A stretch of DNA of 64,000 bases from Lentibacillus sediminis (GCF_002763455.1 NZ_NIXK01000003.1:186001-250000); one strand, 5' to 3'; counted from the stretch's first letter, positions 48,637-58,191 are shown. Notes: generated from the sequence alone by a model not told the origin. Numbers and translations are program-made.

Positions 48637-49840
48637 TTCCAATAATTTTTTCAAGCAGCGGTTTTCCGCTCATCTGAAAGAATTAAGCCGCTACTTGCGC
48701 TACATATTTAATGGCCATCTGATGATTGCCATGCTGTTTTTTATCTCTGCTTTGGCCTTTTATTACCAGCGGTGGCTCACGATGCTGCCGGAGAATTTCC
48801 CTGTCGCACTGATCATTGGTGCTGGACTCGGTCTGCTTGTCAGCTATAGCCCTGTAAGGACACTGTTGAAAGAGCCTGACCTGTTCTTTTTAATTGCGGC
48901 AGAAAATAAGATGAACGCTTATTTTCGTAATGCGCTTATTTACAGCTTTGTTATTCAGTTATATGTCATCCTGCTTGTAGCTGCGGCGTTTGGGCCGTTA
49001 TATTTTGCGGCATTTCCTGAGCGTACCGGCGAGGTTTATTTATGGACACTGCTGGTTGTGCTTGTGTTTAAAGTCTGGAACCTACTTGCCAACTGGTGGA
49101 TGCTCCGGATCAGAGATGCAGGTGTGCGGCGCCTGGATTTGACTGCCCGCACATTAATGAATATTGCCGTGTTTTATTTTCTTGTCAGGGGAGAGGTGTT
49201 TTTTGCAGGTGTGGCAACTCTCCTGTTTATTGGCGTTTTCCTGTACGATTACAGTCAGGCTAAAAAGCAGCCCGGCATTGCGTGGGATCTGCTGGTGGAA
49301 AAGGATCAGAACCGGATGCATGCTTTTTATCGGTTTGCCAGCATGTTCAGCGAGGTGCCACATTTGAAAAGCCGTGTGAAAAAGCGGCAATGGCTGGTTT
49401 CACTTGTCAGTAACATGCCATTTGCTGCGGCGCGCAGCTATGACTATCTTTACCGGATTACATTCATCCGCAGCGGTGACTATTTGGGGATGTATCTCCG
49501 GCTTGTGGTGATTGGCGGGCTGTTTATCTATTTCATCCCCAATCTGTGGATCAGTCTTTTGTTTGCTATTCTGTTCCTTTATCTGAGCTGTTTCCAGATG
49601 ATGGCATTATATCATCATCACCGGACAATTATCTGGCTGGATCTTTATCCGCTGGAGCAGAAGCTGCGGCAGAGATCGTTGGTGACGTTGCTGTTTCAGC
49701 TTACGTTTGCCCAGGCTGTCCTGTTTGCCCTCGTATTCCTGGTTTCCGGGGAGTTCGCAGGAGGTCTCCTGGCACTGACAGGCGGGGTGTTGTTTACTTA
49801 TTTGTTTATTAATGGGTATGTGAAAAAGAAGATAGCGTGA
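48629..49840 (+). CDS. ecsB: ABC transporter permease EcsB
   Basis: 403-residue membrane protein with about eight to ten helices. 'RYLRYIFNGHLMIAMLFFIS' near the start and 'RSGDYLGMYLRL' are the EcsB pattern. It forms the membrane part of the EcsAB exporter; the start overlaps ecsA. No ecsC gene follows; a T-box leader and metG come next, so the third B. subtilis gene of this locus is missing here. Confidence 0.9.
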   Translation: MFDSNNFFKQRFSAHLKELSRYLRYIFNGHLMIAMLFFISALAFYYQRWLTMLPENFPVALIIGAGLGLLVSYSPVRTLLKEPDLFFLIAAENKMNAYFRNALIYSFVIQLYVILLVAAAFGPLYFAAFPERTGEVYLWTLLVVLVFKVWNLLANWWMLRIRDAGVRRLDLTARTLMNIAVFYFLVRGEVFFAGVATLLFIGVFLYDYSQAKKQPGIAWDLLVEKDQNRMHAFYRFASMFSEVPHLKSRVKKRQWLVSLVSNMPFAAARSYDYLYRITFIRSGDYLGMYLRLVVIGGLFIYFIPNLWISLLFAILFLYLSCFQMMALYHHHRTIIWLDLYPLEQKLRQRSLVTLLFQLTFAQAVLFALVFLVSGEFAGGLLALTGGVLFTYLFINGYVKKKIA

Positions 49841-49940
49841 ATACTGCTTCGGCCAAATTATTGAATAACACAATTTTTAATAAATGCTTTTAAACTTTGC
49901 TTTTTTGTGTAATAATAAAGAAAATCAATTTAAAACAAAG

Positions 49941-50236
49941 GCAATGATGAGGAAAGTAAATCAAACTTCATTTTCATACAGAGAGCCTCGGCAGCTGAAA
50001 AGAGGCAGAAAAGAATTGATTGAAAATGGCCTATGAGCTTTGAAGCCGACTTTCAGTTTCTGAAATAAGCTTTGACGAGACTTGACACTCGTTACAAATG
50101 TCAAAGTATAAGAGTAGATTTTTTCGCTCCGTACTTATTGAGACTGATAATGTGAATTATTAGTAAATTAAGGTGGTAACACGGGATCATACCTCGTCCT
50201 TAGACAAACAAATTGTCTAAGGACGAGGTTTTTTAA
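49941..50236 (+). promoter_or_regulatory. T-box riboswitch with Met (AUG) specifier, upstream of metG
   Basis: The T-box sequence AAGGTGGTAACACGG lies at 50170-50184, followed by a terminator with a 17-base stem (ACCTCGTCCTTAGACAA and its complement, 50191-50230) and a T-run. Upstream, 'cagagagcctcggcagctg' marks the distal part of stem I, and GAAA-AUG-GCC places the specifier AUG at 50026-50028. It matches the methionyl-tRNA synthetase gene that begins 28 bases after the terminator. Confidence 0.93.
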
Positions 50237-50263
50237 TTTTATAGTGACTGGAGGCTAAAAGTA

Positions 50264-51903
50264 ATGAGGGTTTTTATTGGTGGTGCATGGCCATATGCGA
50301 ACGGTTCCTTACATTTAGGTCATTTAGCGAGTTTGTTGCCAGGCGACATATTAGCAAGGTATTTTCGTTTAAAAGGCGAAGAGGTTCTCTACGTGTCAGG
50401 GAGTGACTGTAATGGAACACCGATCGCTATTAAGGCCAAGCAAGAGGGAGTATCACCTAAGACGATTGCGGATAAATATCATGAAGAATTTCAGGATTGT
50501 TTTAGCAAATTAGGCTTTACTTATGATTGCTACACCCGAACAGATAAAAACCACCATCACGAGACGGTGCAAGCCATTTTTCTCAAGTTGCTGGACAACG
50601 GTAAAATTCACAAAAGAAAAATAGAGCAGTGTTATTGCCCTTCCTGTGATCAATTTTTGCCGGATCGATTTGTAGAAGGAGTTTGTCCTCATTGTGGAAA
50701 ACAGGCTAGGGGAGATCAATGTGATTATTGCTCCAATATTTTAGAATCATTAGAGTTGTTGAATAGAACATGCAAAGTATGTGGGGACCCCCGGTGACAA
50801 AGGAAACCGAGCATTTTTATTTCAAGCTTAGTTCGTTCCAGGAAACACTTGAAGCATACGTCCAGCAAGCGAAAACAAATAACTTGTGGCGCGACAATGC
50901 TATTGAATTAACTAAACGTTATTTGAAGGAAGGGCTGCATGATCGAGCCGTTTCGAGAGATCTGTCCAACGGCGTCAGTGTTCCAGTAGAAGGGTACGAG
51001 AATAAAAAAGTATATGTATGGATTGAAGCTGTTTCTGGCTATTATTCGGCCAGCACACAGTGGGCAAAAAGCGAAAATCAGGATAGCGCATTATTTTGGG
51101 ACGACAAAGTGGTTTCTTATTATGTGCATGGGAAAGACAATATTCCTTTCCACGCAATTATTTGGCCGTCAATACTCATGGGTATCGATAAAAGGGCACT
51201 TCCAACTCACATTGTTTCAAACGAGTATTTAACTATAGAGAACAAAAAGCTTTCTACAAGTCGAAATTGGGCGGTATGGGTTCCGGATATGTTAAAAAGG
51301 TATGATCCTGATTCGATCCGTTACTTTTTGACTATTAATGCACCCGAAAACAGAGATACAGATTTTTCATGGCGGGAATTTGTATACAGTCATAACAGCG
51401 AGTTGCTTGGGGCTTATGGGAATTTCGTGAATCGAACGTTAAAATTTATCGAGAAATCTTACGGCGGAAAAATACCTGTAGGAATAGTTGAGTCGGAAAT
51501 AAAGGCTAAAGTCGTTAATCTCTATAATAAAGTAAGTTATCTAATTGAGAATACTCATTTTAAACAATGTCTGGAAGAGATGTTTGAATTCATAAGGTAC
51601 GCAAATAAATACTTTGATGAACAGAAACCCTGGATTCAAATAAAAAAACAGACTCCTTCATGTGATAACACAATAGTAACTTGCATTTACATTATTGCAA
51701 ACCTGGCGCAAATCCTATATCCGTTCCTTCCTTTATCAAGCGAAAAAGTGCATTATATGCTGAGTTTAGGTAAGCCAAAATGGAATGAGATTGATGAGGT
51801 TGTCTCCCGATCACTTAAAGATGTTAAGCCACTTTTTGAAAGAATAGATACGGCAAAAATTGAGGAAGAGGTGAGAAGTCTGAAGGAAGGTGTTTCTTAT
51901 TGA
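50264..51903 (+). pseudogene. metG: Methionyl-tRNA synthetase, second type, with one frameshift
   Basis: Class I tRNA synthetase attaching methionine to tRNA-Met. The N-terminal part (177 residues) has [12 protein letters not shown] (HIGH-like HLGH at 17-20) and two Cys-zinc knuckles ([24 protein letters not shown]). A five-C run at 50788-50793 then shifts frame; adding one C joins CGDP to [13 protein letters not shown] and the frame stays open to 51903. The KMSKS-like loop reads [11 protein letters not shown]. The type resembles the additional, inhibitor-resistant MetRS2 of some Firmicutes. There is no C-terminal tRNA-binding domain. Base composition is visibly more AT-rich than the neighbours, suggesting transfer. 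The shift may be real or a sequencing error. Confidence 0.85.
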
Positions 51904-51950
51904 TCAGATTGTATTGTAAACTTTAATTTAATAAGCTAATTTAAAAGTAA

Positions 51951-51988
51951 AGCTCAGAGCTACATGAATACTCTGAGCTTTTTTTGTG
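51951..51988 (+). terminator. Terminator after metG
   Basis: Stem AAAGCTCAGAG / CTCTGAGCTTT with an 11-base loop and a run of T. Confidence 0.8.
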
Positions 51989-52010
51989 TGATTAATATTA
52001 CCCGAAAAAG

Positions 52011-53180
52011 TCACTCATACTGATAACCAAAATAAGCAGAGATTAATGTTTTCGCTGCAATAGGCAGGGCCCGCTCGTCGATATCAAATTTTGGGTGATG
52101 GTGCGGATATGGGTTACCTTCTTTGTTGGCTCCTGTGAAGAAAAAGGCGCCGGGTTTGTGCAAAGTGTAATAGGCAAAATCCTCGCCGCCCATTACCGGT
52201 ACGACTTCCTCGGCAGTGTGGATCTCTTCCAGATTCCGCCCAGCCTCAAGTACTATCTCGGCTTCGTTGGCATGATTTACAAGCGGCGGATATCCTTTCA
52301 CATAATCGAACGAATAGGAAGCATCATTGGTGACACAGGTTCCTTTAATGATTTTTTCCATTTCTTCAATAATTTGCTCCTGGACCTCCGTCTTTAAAAA
52401 GCGCACAGTCCCGGTTAATTTTGCCTGATCGGCAATGATATTGAAGGCCGACCCCGCTTCAAACGTTCCAATGGTAACGACTCCTGTTTCCATTGGATCA
52501 AGGCGTCTCGCAACAATTTGCTGCAGCTGGGTGATGACCTGGGAGGCAATCACGATCGCATCTTTTGTCTCATGCGGATAAGCACCATGTCCGCCTTGTC
52601 CCTGAATGGTAAGCTGAAACCGGTCGGTGCCTGCCATAAACACGTCTTTGGTAGTTTGCAAAACACCAAGCGGTGTCGTAGCCCACAAGTGAGTGCCAAA
52701 CACGGCATCGACATGGTCAAGCGCACCTGATTCAATTATTGGTTTTGCCCCGCCTGGTGCATACTCTTCCGCATGCTGGTGAACAAATTCGATTGTGCCT
52801 GGCAGCTCCTCCTGGTATTGCTGCATCACTTTGGCCAAGTGAAGCAAAGTGGAAGTATGCCCATCATGGCCGCATGCATGCATGACGCCATCGACTTTTG
52901 ATTTGTACGGAACATCTTTTTCGTCCTGAATTGGCAAAGCGTCAAAATCTGCCCGGAGTGCCACTGTCTTTCCGGGTTTTCCGCCTTTTAAGGTGGCGAT
53001 TACTCCATTGCCGCCAACTCCGGTTTGATAAGGGATGCCCAGATCTTGATAAAAATCAGCGATATATTTGGCTGTTTTGGTTTCATTGAACGATACTTCT
53101 GGATACTGATGCAAGTATCTGCGTGTTTCAACCATCTCAGAATAGTGTTCGTCAATGGATTGATGAATTTTCTCCAGCAT
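52011..53180 (-). CDS. yhaA: M20D amidohydrolase (YhaA-like)
   Basis: 389-residue metallo-amidase of the N-acyl-amino-acid deacylase group. The two-metal site shows in HACGHDGHT, HQHAEEYAPGG (the position of the catalytic Glu pair), FGTHLWATTPLG and GGEDFAYY. Start 53180 follows GGGAGG by seven bases; the ATG at 53195 lies before the site. B. subtilis yhaA sits in the same neighbourhood (after ecsC). Substrates may be N-acetylated amino acids, as for AmhX or the related hippurate hydrolases. Confidence 0.85.
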   Translation of the reverse strand: MLEKIHQSIDEHYSEMVETRRYLHQYPEVSFNETKTAKYIADFYQDLGIPYQTGVGGNGVIATLKGGKPGKTVALRADFDALPIQDEKDVPYKSKVDGVMHACGHDGHTSTLLHLAKVMQQYQEELPGTIEFVHQHAEEYAPGGAKPIIESGALDHVDAVFGTHLWATTPLGVLQTTKDVFMAGTDRFQLTIQGQGGHGAYPHETKDAIVIASQVITQLQQIVARRLDPMETGVVTIGTFEAGSAFNIIADQAKLTGTVRFLKTEVQEQIIEEMEKIIKGTCVTNDASYSFDYVKGYPPLVNHANEAEIVLEAGRNLEEIHTAEEVVPVMGGEDFAYYTLHKPGAFFFTGANKEGNPYPHHHPKFDIDERALPIAAKTLISAYFGYQYE

Positions 53181-53242
53181 TAAAAAACCTCCCATTACTC
53201 TTTCTCTTTAGTATATCATTGAAAGCGATAAATTTGCTGTAT

Positions 53243-53270
53243 AAAAAAACTCCCTTTCAGGAGTTCTTTT
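53243..53270. terminator. Terminator after ferritin-like gene
   Basis: Short stem AACTCC / GGAGTT with T-runs on both sides, next to the minus-strand stop at 53276. Confidence 0.6.
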
Positions 53271-53275
53271 ATCGG

Positions 53276-53713
53276 TTAAGATGAAATTCTCGGATCTGCC
53301 AGCAGGCGTTCAATTTCTTCCTTATGATGTGTTTCATCGGAAATTAGATCTTCCAGTTTCACAACCAGTTCGGTGTATCCCAGTTCCTCTGCCTGCTTTT
53401 TGCGCTTTTCATAACGTTCGATGGTATCTGCTTCGGATTGCTTCGCTGCTTCTAAAATCCCTTTGACATCATCTGGCTGCGGAACCTTCGCCGATTCTGT
53501 GGTTGGCACCCCACCAAGTGATTTAATTTTCTCTGATAAGTATAAAGCATGGCCCAATTCATCTGTAATTTCTGCCTCAAAAAACGGCTTCAGTGCGGAA
53601 CGATACAGGCCGGAAACCACCGAGGCACTATACGTATATTGAATTGCTGCGGCATATTCGTGTGCGAGATCTTCATTTAACCCGTCAACTAAATTTTGTA
53701 AATCTTTTTCCAT
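53276..53713 (-). CDS. Ferritin-like diiron protein
   Basis: 145-residue four-helix protein. Metal-ligand pattern: Glu in EDLAHEYAAAIQY, Glu..His in 'FFEAEITDELGHALYLSEKI' , and Glu..His in DLISDETHHKEEIERLL. This is the bacterioferritin/DUF-type layout rather than Dps. It probably oxidises and stores iron or detoxifies peroxide in the cytosol. GGGGATG-type site before the start. Monocistronic. The YvdQ-like or Bfr-like label cannot be chosen by eye. Confidence 0.8.
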   Translation of the reverse strand: MEKDLQNLVDGLNEDLAHEYAAAIQYTYSASVVSGLYRSALKPFFEAEITDELGHALYLSEKIKSLGGVPTTESAKVPQPDDVKGILEAAKQSEADTIERYEKRKKQAEELGYTELVVKLEDLISDETHHKEEIERLLADPRISS

Positions 53714-53821
53714 TCCAGCATCCCCTTTTATCGTAAATTTGTTGGATCTGTGACACTTTTCCCTTCTGTGTTTTTTTGAAACATGATGGGGAATGATGCA
53801 ATTAGAGGAGGCTGCAGAAAG

Positions 53822-54469
53822 ATGCGAACAAGACGAAACTATATTCTTCCATTATTATTTGCGCTAATTGTCATTATTATCGGCGTATGGATCGTTAAAA
53901 TTGTAAATGACACGGTGCCATTTGTTGATCAATGGACGAGAGGGTTTGTGCAGCAGGTGGATGACACCTTTGTGTACACGTTTTTCCGCTGGGTAACAGA
54001 TTTTGGCTCCCAGCCGTTTTTGCTGCCGTTCACGATCATTATGGCATTTGTATTGTGGGGACTTTTGCGTGACTGGCTGCCTGGGCTGATGTTTTCTTTA
54101 GGGACCCTGTTTACACATCTGTTCAATCTTTTGATCAAGGAGTTGGTGGAGAGGAGCAGACCGAGTGTGCTGCCAGCGGCCAGCGCAGAGGGGCATAGTT
54201 TCCCATCCGGTCATGCGATGATTTCGATGGTCTGTTATGGATTGCTTGCTTATTTTATCGCGAAAAGAATACGTTCGGAAAAGGCTGTGCTGCTCGTTCA
54301 GCTGTTTTTTGCCATTGTGATATTTCTAATCGGTATGAGCCGTTACTTCATCAATGTTCATTATTTAACCGATGTGGTCGCTGGCTATGTGATCGGTTTT
54401 ATTTGCCTGGTTGGTTTGATTTCCTTGTACCGGATGATTCAGCGCTATCGATCTCCGTCTCAGGGCTGA
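53822..54469 (+). CDS. PAP2-family phosphatase
   Basis: 215-residue membrane phosphatase with six helices. The three PAP2 signatures are present: KELVERSRP, PSGH and SRYFINVHYLTDV. Enzymes of this type dephosphorylate undecaprenyl pyrophosphate or phosphatidylglycerol phosphate at the outer face of the membrane; bacitracin-type stress links would fit the liaFSR genes that follow, but the gap of 77 bases holds a separate promoter. Start 53822 follows GAGGAGG by ten bases. Confidence 0.85.
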   Translation: MRTRRNYILPLLFALIVIIIGVWIVKIVNDTVPFVDQWTRGFVQQVDDTFVYTFFRWVTDFGSQPFLLPFTIIMAFVLWGLLRDWLPGLMFSLGTLFTHLFNLLIKELVERSRPSVLPAASAEGHSFPSGHAMISMVCYGLLAYFIAKRIRSEKAVLLVQLFFAIVIFLIGMSRYFINVHYLTDVVAGYVIGFICLVGLISLYRMIQRYRSPSQG

Positions 54470-54489
54470 GAAAAAAACAATCTTTAGTT

Positions 54490-54520
54490 TGTTTCGAAAC
54501 CTGCTTATCTCCGCTATAAT
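54490..54520 (+). promoter_or_regulatory. Promoter region of liaFSR
   Basis: TATAAT at 54515-54520 lies 27 bases before liaF. The perfect ten-base palindrome GTTTCGAAAC at 54490-54499 overlaps the expected -35 position, a possible regulator site. Confidence 0.45.
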
Positions 54521-54546
54521 GAAAGACAGAAGGCGGGGAGTGAGCA

Positions 54547-55302
54547 ATGAAACATGGTTTTTTTCGCTATATTCTGGCACTGGTTTTAGTCAGCTTGGGG
54601 GCTGTGCTCCTGCTGGAAAACATCGGTGTTGTATCATTGAACATGCAGGAAGCTTGGATGTACATTTACCCGGTACTGCTGGCGGGAATCGGGCTAAAGT
54701 GGCTGGTCGATGATATCAGAGGCAGGGGTGGCAGCTGGATTTTTGGCTCATTCTTTCTGATATTCGGTTTACTCTTAATCCTCGATCGGTTTGCGTTGAT
54801 TGAATTTTCGTTCTGGGATGTTATCAAGCTGTGGCCGCTCTTGATTGTCTATATCGGACTGCGGCTGTTCAGTCATTCTTCGGGTAAACGGAAATACTGG
54901 CATAAGCATAAGAAGAAAAGAAATAGTTTTCAGCGGGATGGGTCTGCTTTTTCTGTTGGCAGTTTTGAGTACAACAAACCAAATTGGCAGGTGCAGCCGA
55001 TGGATGTGAATGCTTTGGCGGGTGATTATTATTTTGATTTTACCAAAGCATTTATTCCGGAAAAGGAGATTCCGATTACGATCAGTTCCTTGGCTGGTGA
55101 TGTGAACATCATCATGCCGGATAATGTGGATTACCGCGTCTATGCTACTGTTAAAGCGGGAGATATTTATATTGCCGGCCAGGAGGTTGATGGGGTGAAC
55201 CGCTCCCTTGCCTATGAAACGGCCAGCTATGACAGTGCAGTAAGAAAAATAGATTTAATGATCAACCTGAAATTCGGCTCTGTCCGGCTTGATCAGGTTT
55301 AA
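54547..55302 (+). CDS. liaF: LiaF-like envelope-stress regulator
   Basis: 251-residue protein: four N-terminal membrane helices (to about 110) followed by the cytosolic C-terminal LiaF domain ('AGDYYFDFTKAFIPEKEIPI', SLAGDVNIIMP). LiaF inhibits the LiaS/LiaR two-component system in the absence of cell-wall damage. AGGCGGGGAG precedes the ATG. Next is liaS, 18 bases on. No liaI-liaH genes precede it, unlike B. subtilis. Confidence 0.88.
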   Translation: MKHGFFRYILALVLVSLGAVLLLENIGVVSLNMQEAWMYIYPVLLAGIGLKWLVDDIRGRGGSWIFGSFFLIFGLLLILDRFALIEFSFWDVIKLWPLLIVYIGLRLFSHSSGKRKYWHKHKKKRNSFQRDGSAFSVGSFEYNKPNWQVQPMDVNALAGDYYFDFTKAFIPEKEIPITISSLAGDVNIIMPDNVDYRVYATVKAGDIYIAGQEVDGVNRSLAYETASYDSAVRKIDLMINLKFGSVRLDQV

Positions 55303-55320
55303 AGGGAGCGTGCAGAGGCA

Positions 55321-56358
55321 ATGAAAGAGAAATTTTCCAGTATTCGCTACCTGTTTCTCCGCTCCCATCTGTCCAGCCTGTTTTTAATGGCTGTGGTCAT
55401 TCTCTCTCTGGCATTATCAGTGCATGTGCTGTTCCAGCCTGCATGGCTCACAGCAGAAGCGATTTTCTTCTTTCTGGTTTTATTGCTTGCGGCCGGGTTT
55501 ATCATTTCTGTTTATTCAGGCTTTACCTCGACCGGGAATATTAAAGTCAGGCTCGATCATATTTCCGTGTTGATTACCCAATTTGCCAATGGGAACTATC
55601 TTTCCAGTGTGCATTTTGAAGAACGTGATGAGATCGGCCGTATTGGAAAGGAATTGAATGAGCTTGGAGAGAAGCTGCAGGCACAGGTGAAGTCGCTGCA
55701 GCGGATGGCTGATGAAAAAGCGGAATTTGCCAGTTCGGCACATAAGGCGGCAGTGATTGAAGAAAGGCAGAGGCTGGCGCGGGACCTGCATGATGCGGTC
55801 AGCCAGCAGCTTTTCGCCTTGACGATGATGTCAGAAGCAGCGGTTAAGCAGCTTGATCGGAACCCGGAAAAAGCAAAAACGCAAATCCGTGAAGTTGCTG
55901 CTGCGGCATTGAAAGCACAGACGGAAATGCGGGCACTGCTCCTTCATTTACGCCCAATCGATTTATCCGGGGAATCATTAAAACAAGGTGTGGCTCATTT
56001 AATTGAAGAATTGCAGCAAAAAAGCCAAATTGACTTTCGTTTAGCTACCCCGGAGGAGCTTGTGCTGTCAAGGACCGTGGAAGAGCATGTGTTTCGGATT
56101 ATTCAGGAGTCGCTTTCCAATATTCTGCGGCATGCTGATGCAACCGAAGTGACAATTGAGCTTACCAAGCGATCCAATGAGCTGTTTTTATATGTCCGGG
56201 ACAATGGAAGAGGGTTTGATGTGGTGAATGATGCGGAGCGGAAGACTTCTTACGGACTTAAAACGATGCGGGAGCGCAGTGAAGAGCTTGGCGGCACCTT
56301 CACTATTCGTTCCAGTGAAGAGGAAGGTACCTATATCGATATCCGGATTCCTTGTTAG
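55321..56358 (+). CDS. liaS: Sensor histidine kinase LiaS
   Basis: 345-residue kinase of the HisKA_3 (NarL-partner) type. Two N-terminal membrane helices with a very short external loop (intramembrane-sensing layout), a HAMP segment (about 75-125), the phospho-acceptor H-box ARDLHDAVSQQLFAL (His about 157), and a HATPase with DNGRGFD and GLKTMRERS. It partners LiaR. The spacing to liaR is 164 bases, with a repeat relic in between. Confidence 0.9.
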   Translation: MKEKFSSIRYLFLRSHLSSLFLMAVVILSLALSVHVLFQPAWLTAEAIFFFLVLLLAAGFIISVYSGFTSTGNIKVRLDHISVLITQFANGNYLSSVHFEERDEIGRIGKELNELGEKLQAQVKSLQRMADEKAEFASSAHKAAVIEERQRLARDLHDAVSQQLFALTMMSEAAVKQLDRNPEKAKTQIREVAAAALKAQTEMRALLLHLRPIDLSGESLKQGVAHLIEELQQKSQIDFRLATPEELVLSRTVEEHVFRIIQESLSNILRHADATEVTIELTKRSNELFLYVRDNGRGFDVVNDAERKTSYGLKTMRERSEELGGTFTIRSSEEEGTYIDIRIPC

Positions 56359-56379
56359 GTTGATAGAAAATGCCCCACG

Positions 56380-56435
56380 ACCTGCCGCAGCGGAAATCAA
56401 TGAGCACACATGTTACAGTTTATAGATTTTGTGTT
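56380..56435. repeat. Relic of palindromic repeat between liaS and liaR
   Basis: 'ctgccgcagcggaaatcaat' and 'cagtttatagat' match ends and flanks of the composite repeat units (compare 19165-19190), but the hairpin core is lost. It explains the 164-base gap inside the operon. Confidence 0.6.
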
Positions 56436-56522
56436 GAAAACAACAATTCTTTTCAATGGAACTAATAAACGCACGAACCTTTCAGGAAACAGCCTATTAC
56501 AATTTTACAAGGGGGAGTTCAG

Positions 56523-57155
56523 ATGGTCAGGGTGGCAGTGGTGGATGATCATGAGATTGTACGAAAAGGGATTATTGCTTACTTGGAAACAGATGAGAGA
56601 ATAGAGGTAATCGCCCAGGCGTCCAGCGGGAATGAAGGTGCAAGGGTGGTGCTGGAGCAAAAGCCGGACGTTGTACTAATGGACTTAATGATGGAAGACG
56701 GCAACGGCATCGAGGCAACCGCACAGATCATGGAGCAATTTCCTGCCTGCCGGGTGATTATTTTAACCAGCTATTATGATGAGGAGCAGGTTTTTCCGGC
56801 AATCGAGGCAGGCGCGTTCAGCTACATATTGAAAACATCTTCCGGTGAGGAGATAGCCGAGGCAATCAAGAAGGCGGCCAAAGGAGAAAATGTGATTGAG
56901 TCCAAGGTGGCAGGGAAAATGATGTCTAATTTCCGTTCAGGGGAGACCAAGCTTCATGAGGAATTGACTCAGCGGGAACTGGAAGTGCTTTTATGCATCG
57001 GCAATGGCTTGACCAATCAGGAAATCAGTGAAAAACTTTATATTGGCATCAAAACGGTGAAAACGCATGTGAGCAGCATTTTAGCTAAGCTGGAGGTTCA
57101 TGATCGGACACAGGCGGCGGTGTATGTGCACCGCAATAACATGCTGAAGTCTTAA
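56523..57155 (+). CDS. liaR: Response regulator LiaR
   Basis: 210-residue NarL/FixJ-type regulator. The receiver domain has the acidic pocket VVDDHE, the phospho-acceptor Asp54 in VVLMDLMMEDG, and Lys in FSYILKTSS; the C-terminal LuxR-type helix-turn-helix is 'LTNQEISEKLYIGIKTVKTH'. It partners LiaS in response to cell-wall antibiotics. AAGGGGGAG precedes the ATG. Its target promoters are not in this window as far as I can see. Confidence 0.9.
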   Translation: MVRVAVVDDHEIVRKGIIAYLETDERIEVIAQASSGNEGARVVLEQKPDVVLMDLMMEDGNGIEATAQIMEQFPACRVIILTSYYDEEQVFPAIEAGAFSYILKTSSGEEIAEAIKKAAKGENVIESKVAGKMMSNFRSGETKLHEELTQRELEVLLCIGNGLTNQEISEKLYIGIKTVKTHVSSILAKLEVHDRTQAAVYVHRNNMLKS

Positions 57156-57270
57156 CCGGATGTTCACAAAATTGTTGCAAGCGTAAAGTTTTTCAGGCAC
57201 TGGCTTTGTTTTTTTCCATGTACACTTGTATAATACATATGTAAATCTACCTGAAGGGACGCATACTGCT

Positions 57271-57705
57271 ATGGCAAAAACAGTACAAAAAACAACAGAA
57301 AACCTTCTGTTTTTCATATGGGCGGTAGCAGTCGTCGCAACTGCAGGGAGCTTATATTATTCTGAAGTTCTTGGGTATACCCCATGTGACCTTTGCTGGA
57401 TCCAGCGTATTTTCATGTATCCGCTAGTTGTTGTTTTCGGTGTGGCAGCGGTCAAAAAGGATACCGCTGTGGCTTTGCCTGGACTTTTCTTAAGCGGTAT
57501 CGGCATGCTTGTCTCCATTTACCATTATCTGATCCAAAAACTGCCGGCACTGCAGGCTGCAGGGGAAGCGTGCTCTGGGGTTGGGTGCAATGTGCAGTAT
57601 GTGAATTATTTTGGTTTCATCACCATTCCGTTTCTTGCGGGCACGGCTTTTATACTAATTTTTATTACGCAGCTTATTATTCTGAAGCAGGAGAAGGGGA
57701 AATAA
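57271..57705 (+). CDS. bdbC: Disulfide bond formation protein BdbC
   Basis: 144-residue DsbB-like membrane protein: four helices with the first redox pair CDLC (39, 42) and the second pair at Cys101 and Cys106 in GEACSGVGCN. It reoxidises a partner thiol oxidase via quinone. The start 57271 is eleven bases after GAAGGGAC; the frame from 57226 has no site. The next gene, four bases on, is a membrane-anchored thioredoxin that could be its partner. Confidence 0.9.
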   Translation: MAKTVQKTTENLLFFIWAVAVVATAGSLYYSEVLGYTPCDLCWIQRIFMYPLVVVFGVAAVKKDTAVALPGLFLSGIGMLVSIYHYLIQKLPALQAAGEACSGVGCNVQYVNYFGFITIPFLAGTAFILIFITQLIILKQEKGK

Positions 57706-57708
57706 TCA

Positions 57709-58191
57709 ATGAAAAAGAAAATGATCATTTTCGGTTCCGTGATTGTCGTATTGTTTGCAGCGCTAATTTTTGTAACCAGCTATCAAAATAACCAGCAAGT
57801 GGCAGATGCTGATAATCCATATGGCACATCAGATTTGGAGCAAGCCACAATTGATCAGCTGGATGATCCGAATTACCAGAATCAGATTCTTCCGGATGAG
57901 TTGAATGAAACGATTGAGAGCGGTGAGCCGACGACTGTTTACTTCTACAGTCCGACCTGTGTTTACTGTCAGCAGACAACTCCTGATCTTGTTCCTTTAA
58001 CGGAGGAACTGGGAGTTGATATGGTAAAACTTAATCTGTTGGAATTTGCACAAACGGGAACAGCATACGGAATTGAGTCTACACCAACCGTCGTCCATTA
58101 TGAAGATGGCGAGGAAGTTGCCAGAATCACCGGAGCACATCCAATGGAAAACTTCCAAGCATTCTTTGAACAGTATGTATTGAGTGAGTAG
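57709..58191 (+). CDS. Membrane-anchored thioredoxin-like protein, BdbC partner
   Basis: 160-residue protein: N-terminal membrane anchor (about 4-24), then a thioredoxin fold with CVYC at Cys84-Cys87 and the cis-proline in ESTPTVVHY. It lies outside the membrane. Location right after bdbC suggests the redox pair BdbC plus oxidase, as BdbCD; however, it is shorter than typical BdbD/DsbA proteins and lacks the helical insert, so it is closer to thioredoxin. Terminator follows. Confidence 0.82.
   Translation: MKKKMIIFGSVIVVLFAALIFVTSYQNNQQVADADNPYGTSDLEQATIDQLDDPNYQNQILPDELNETIESGEPTTVYFYSPTCVYCQQTTPDLVPLTEELGVDMVKLNLLEFAQTGTAYGIESTPTVVHYEDGEEVARITGAHPMENFQAFFEQYVLSE

Noticed and set aside
50780-50800. 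Programmed frameshift in metG
   Set aside because: The C-run lacks a standard slippery heptamer followed by a clear pseudoknot or hairpin, and MetRS is not known to use recoding; a deletion or read error is simpler.
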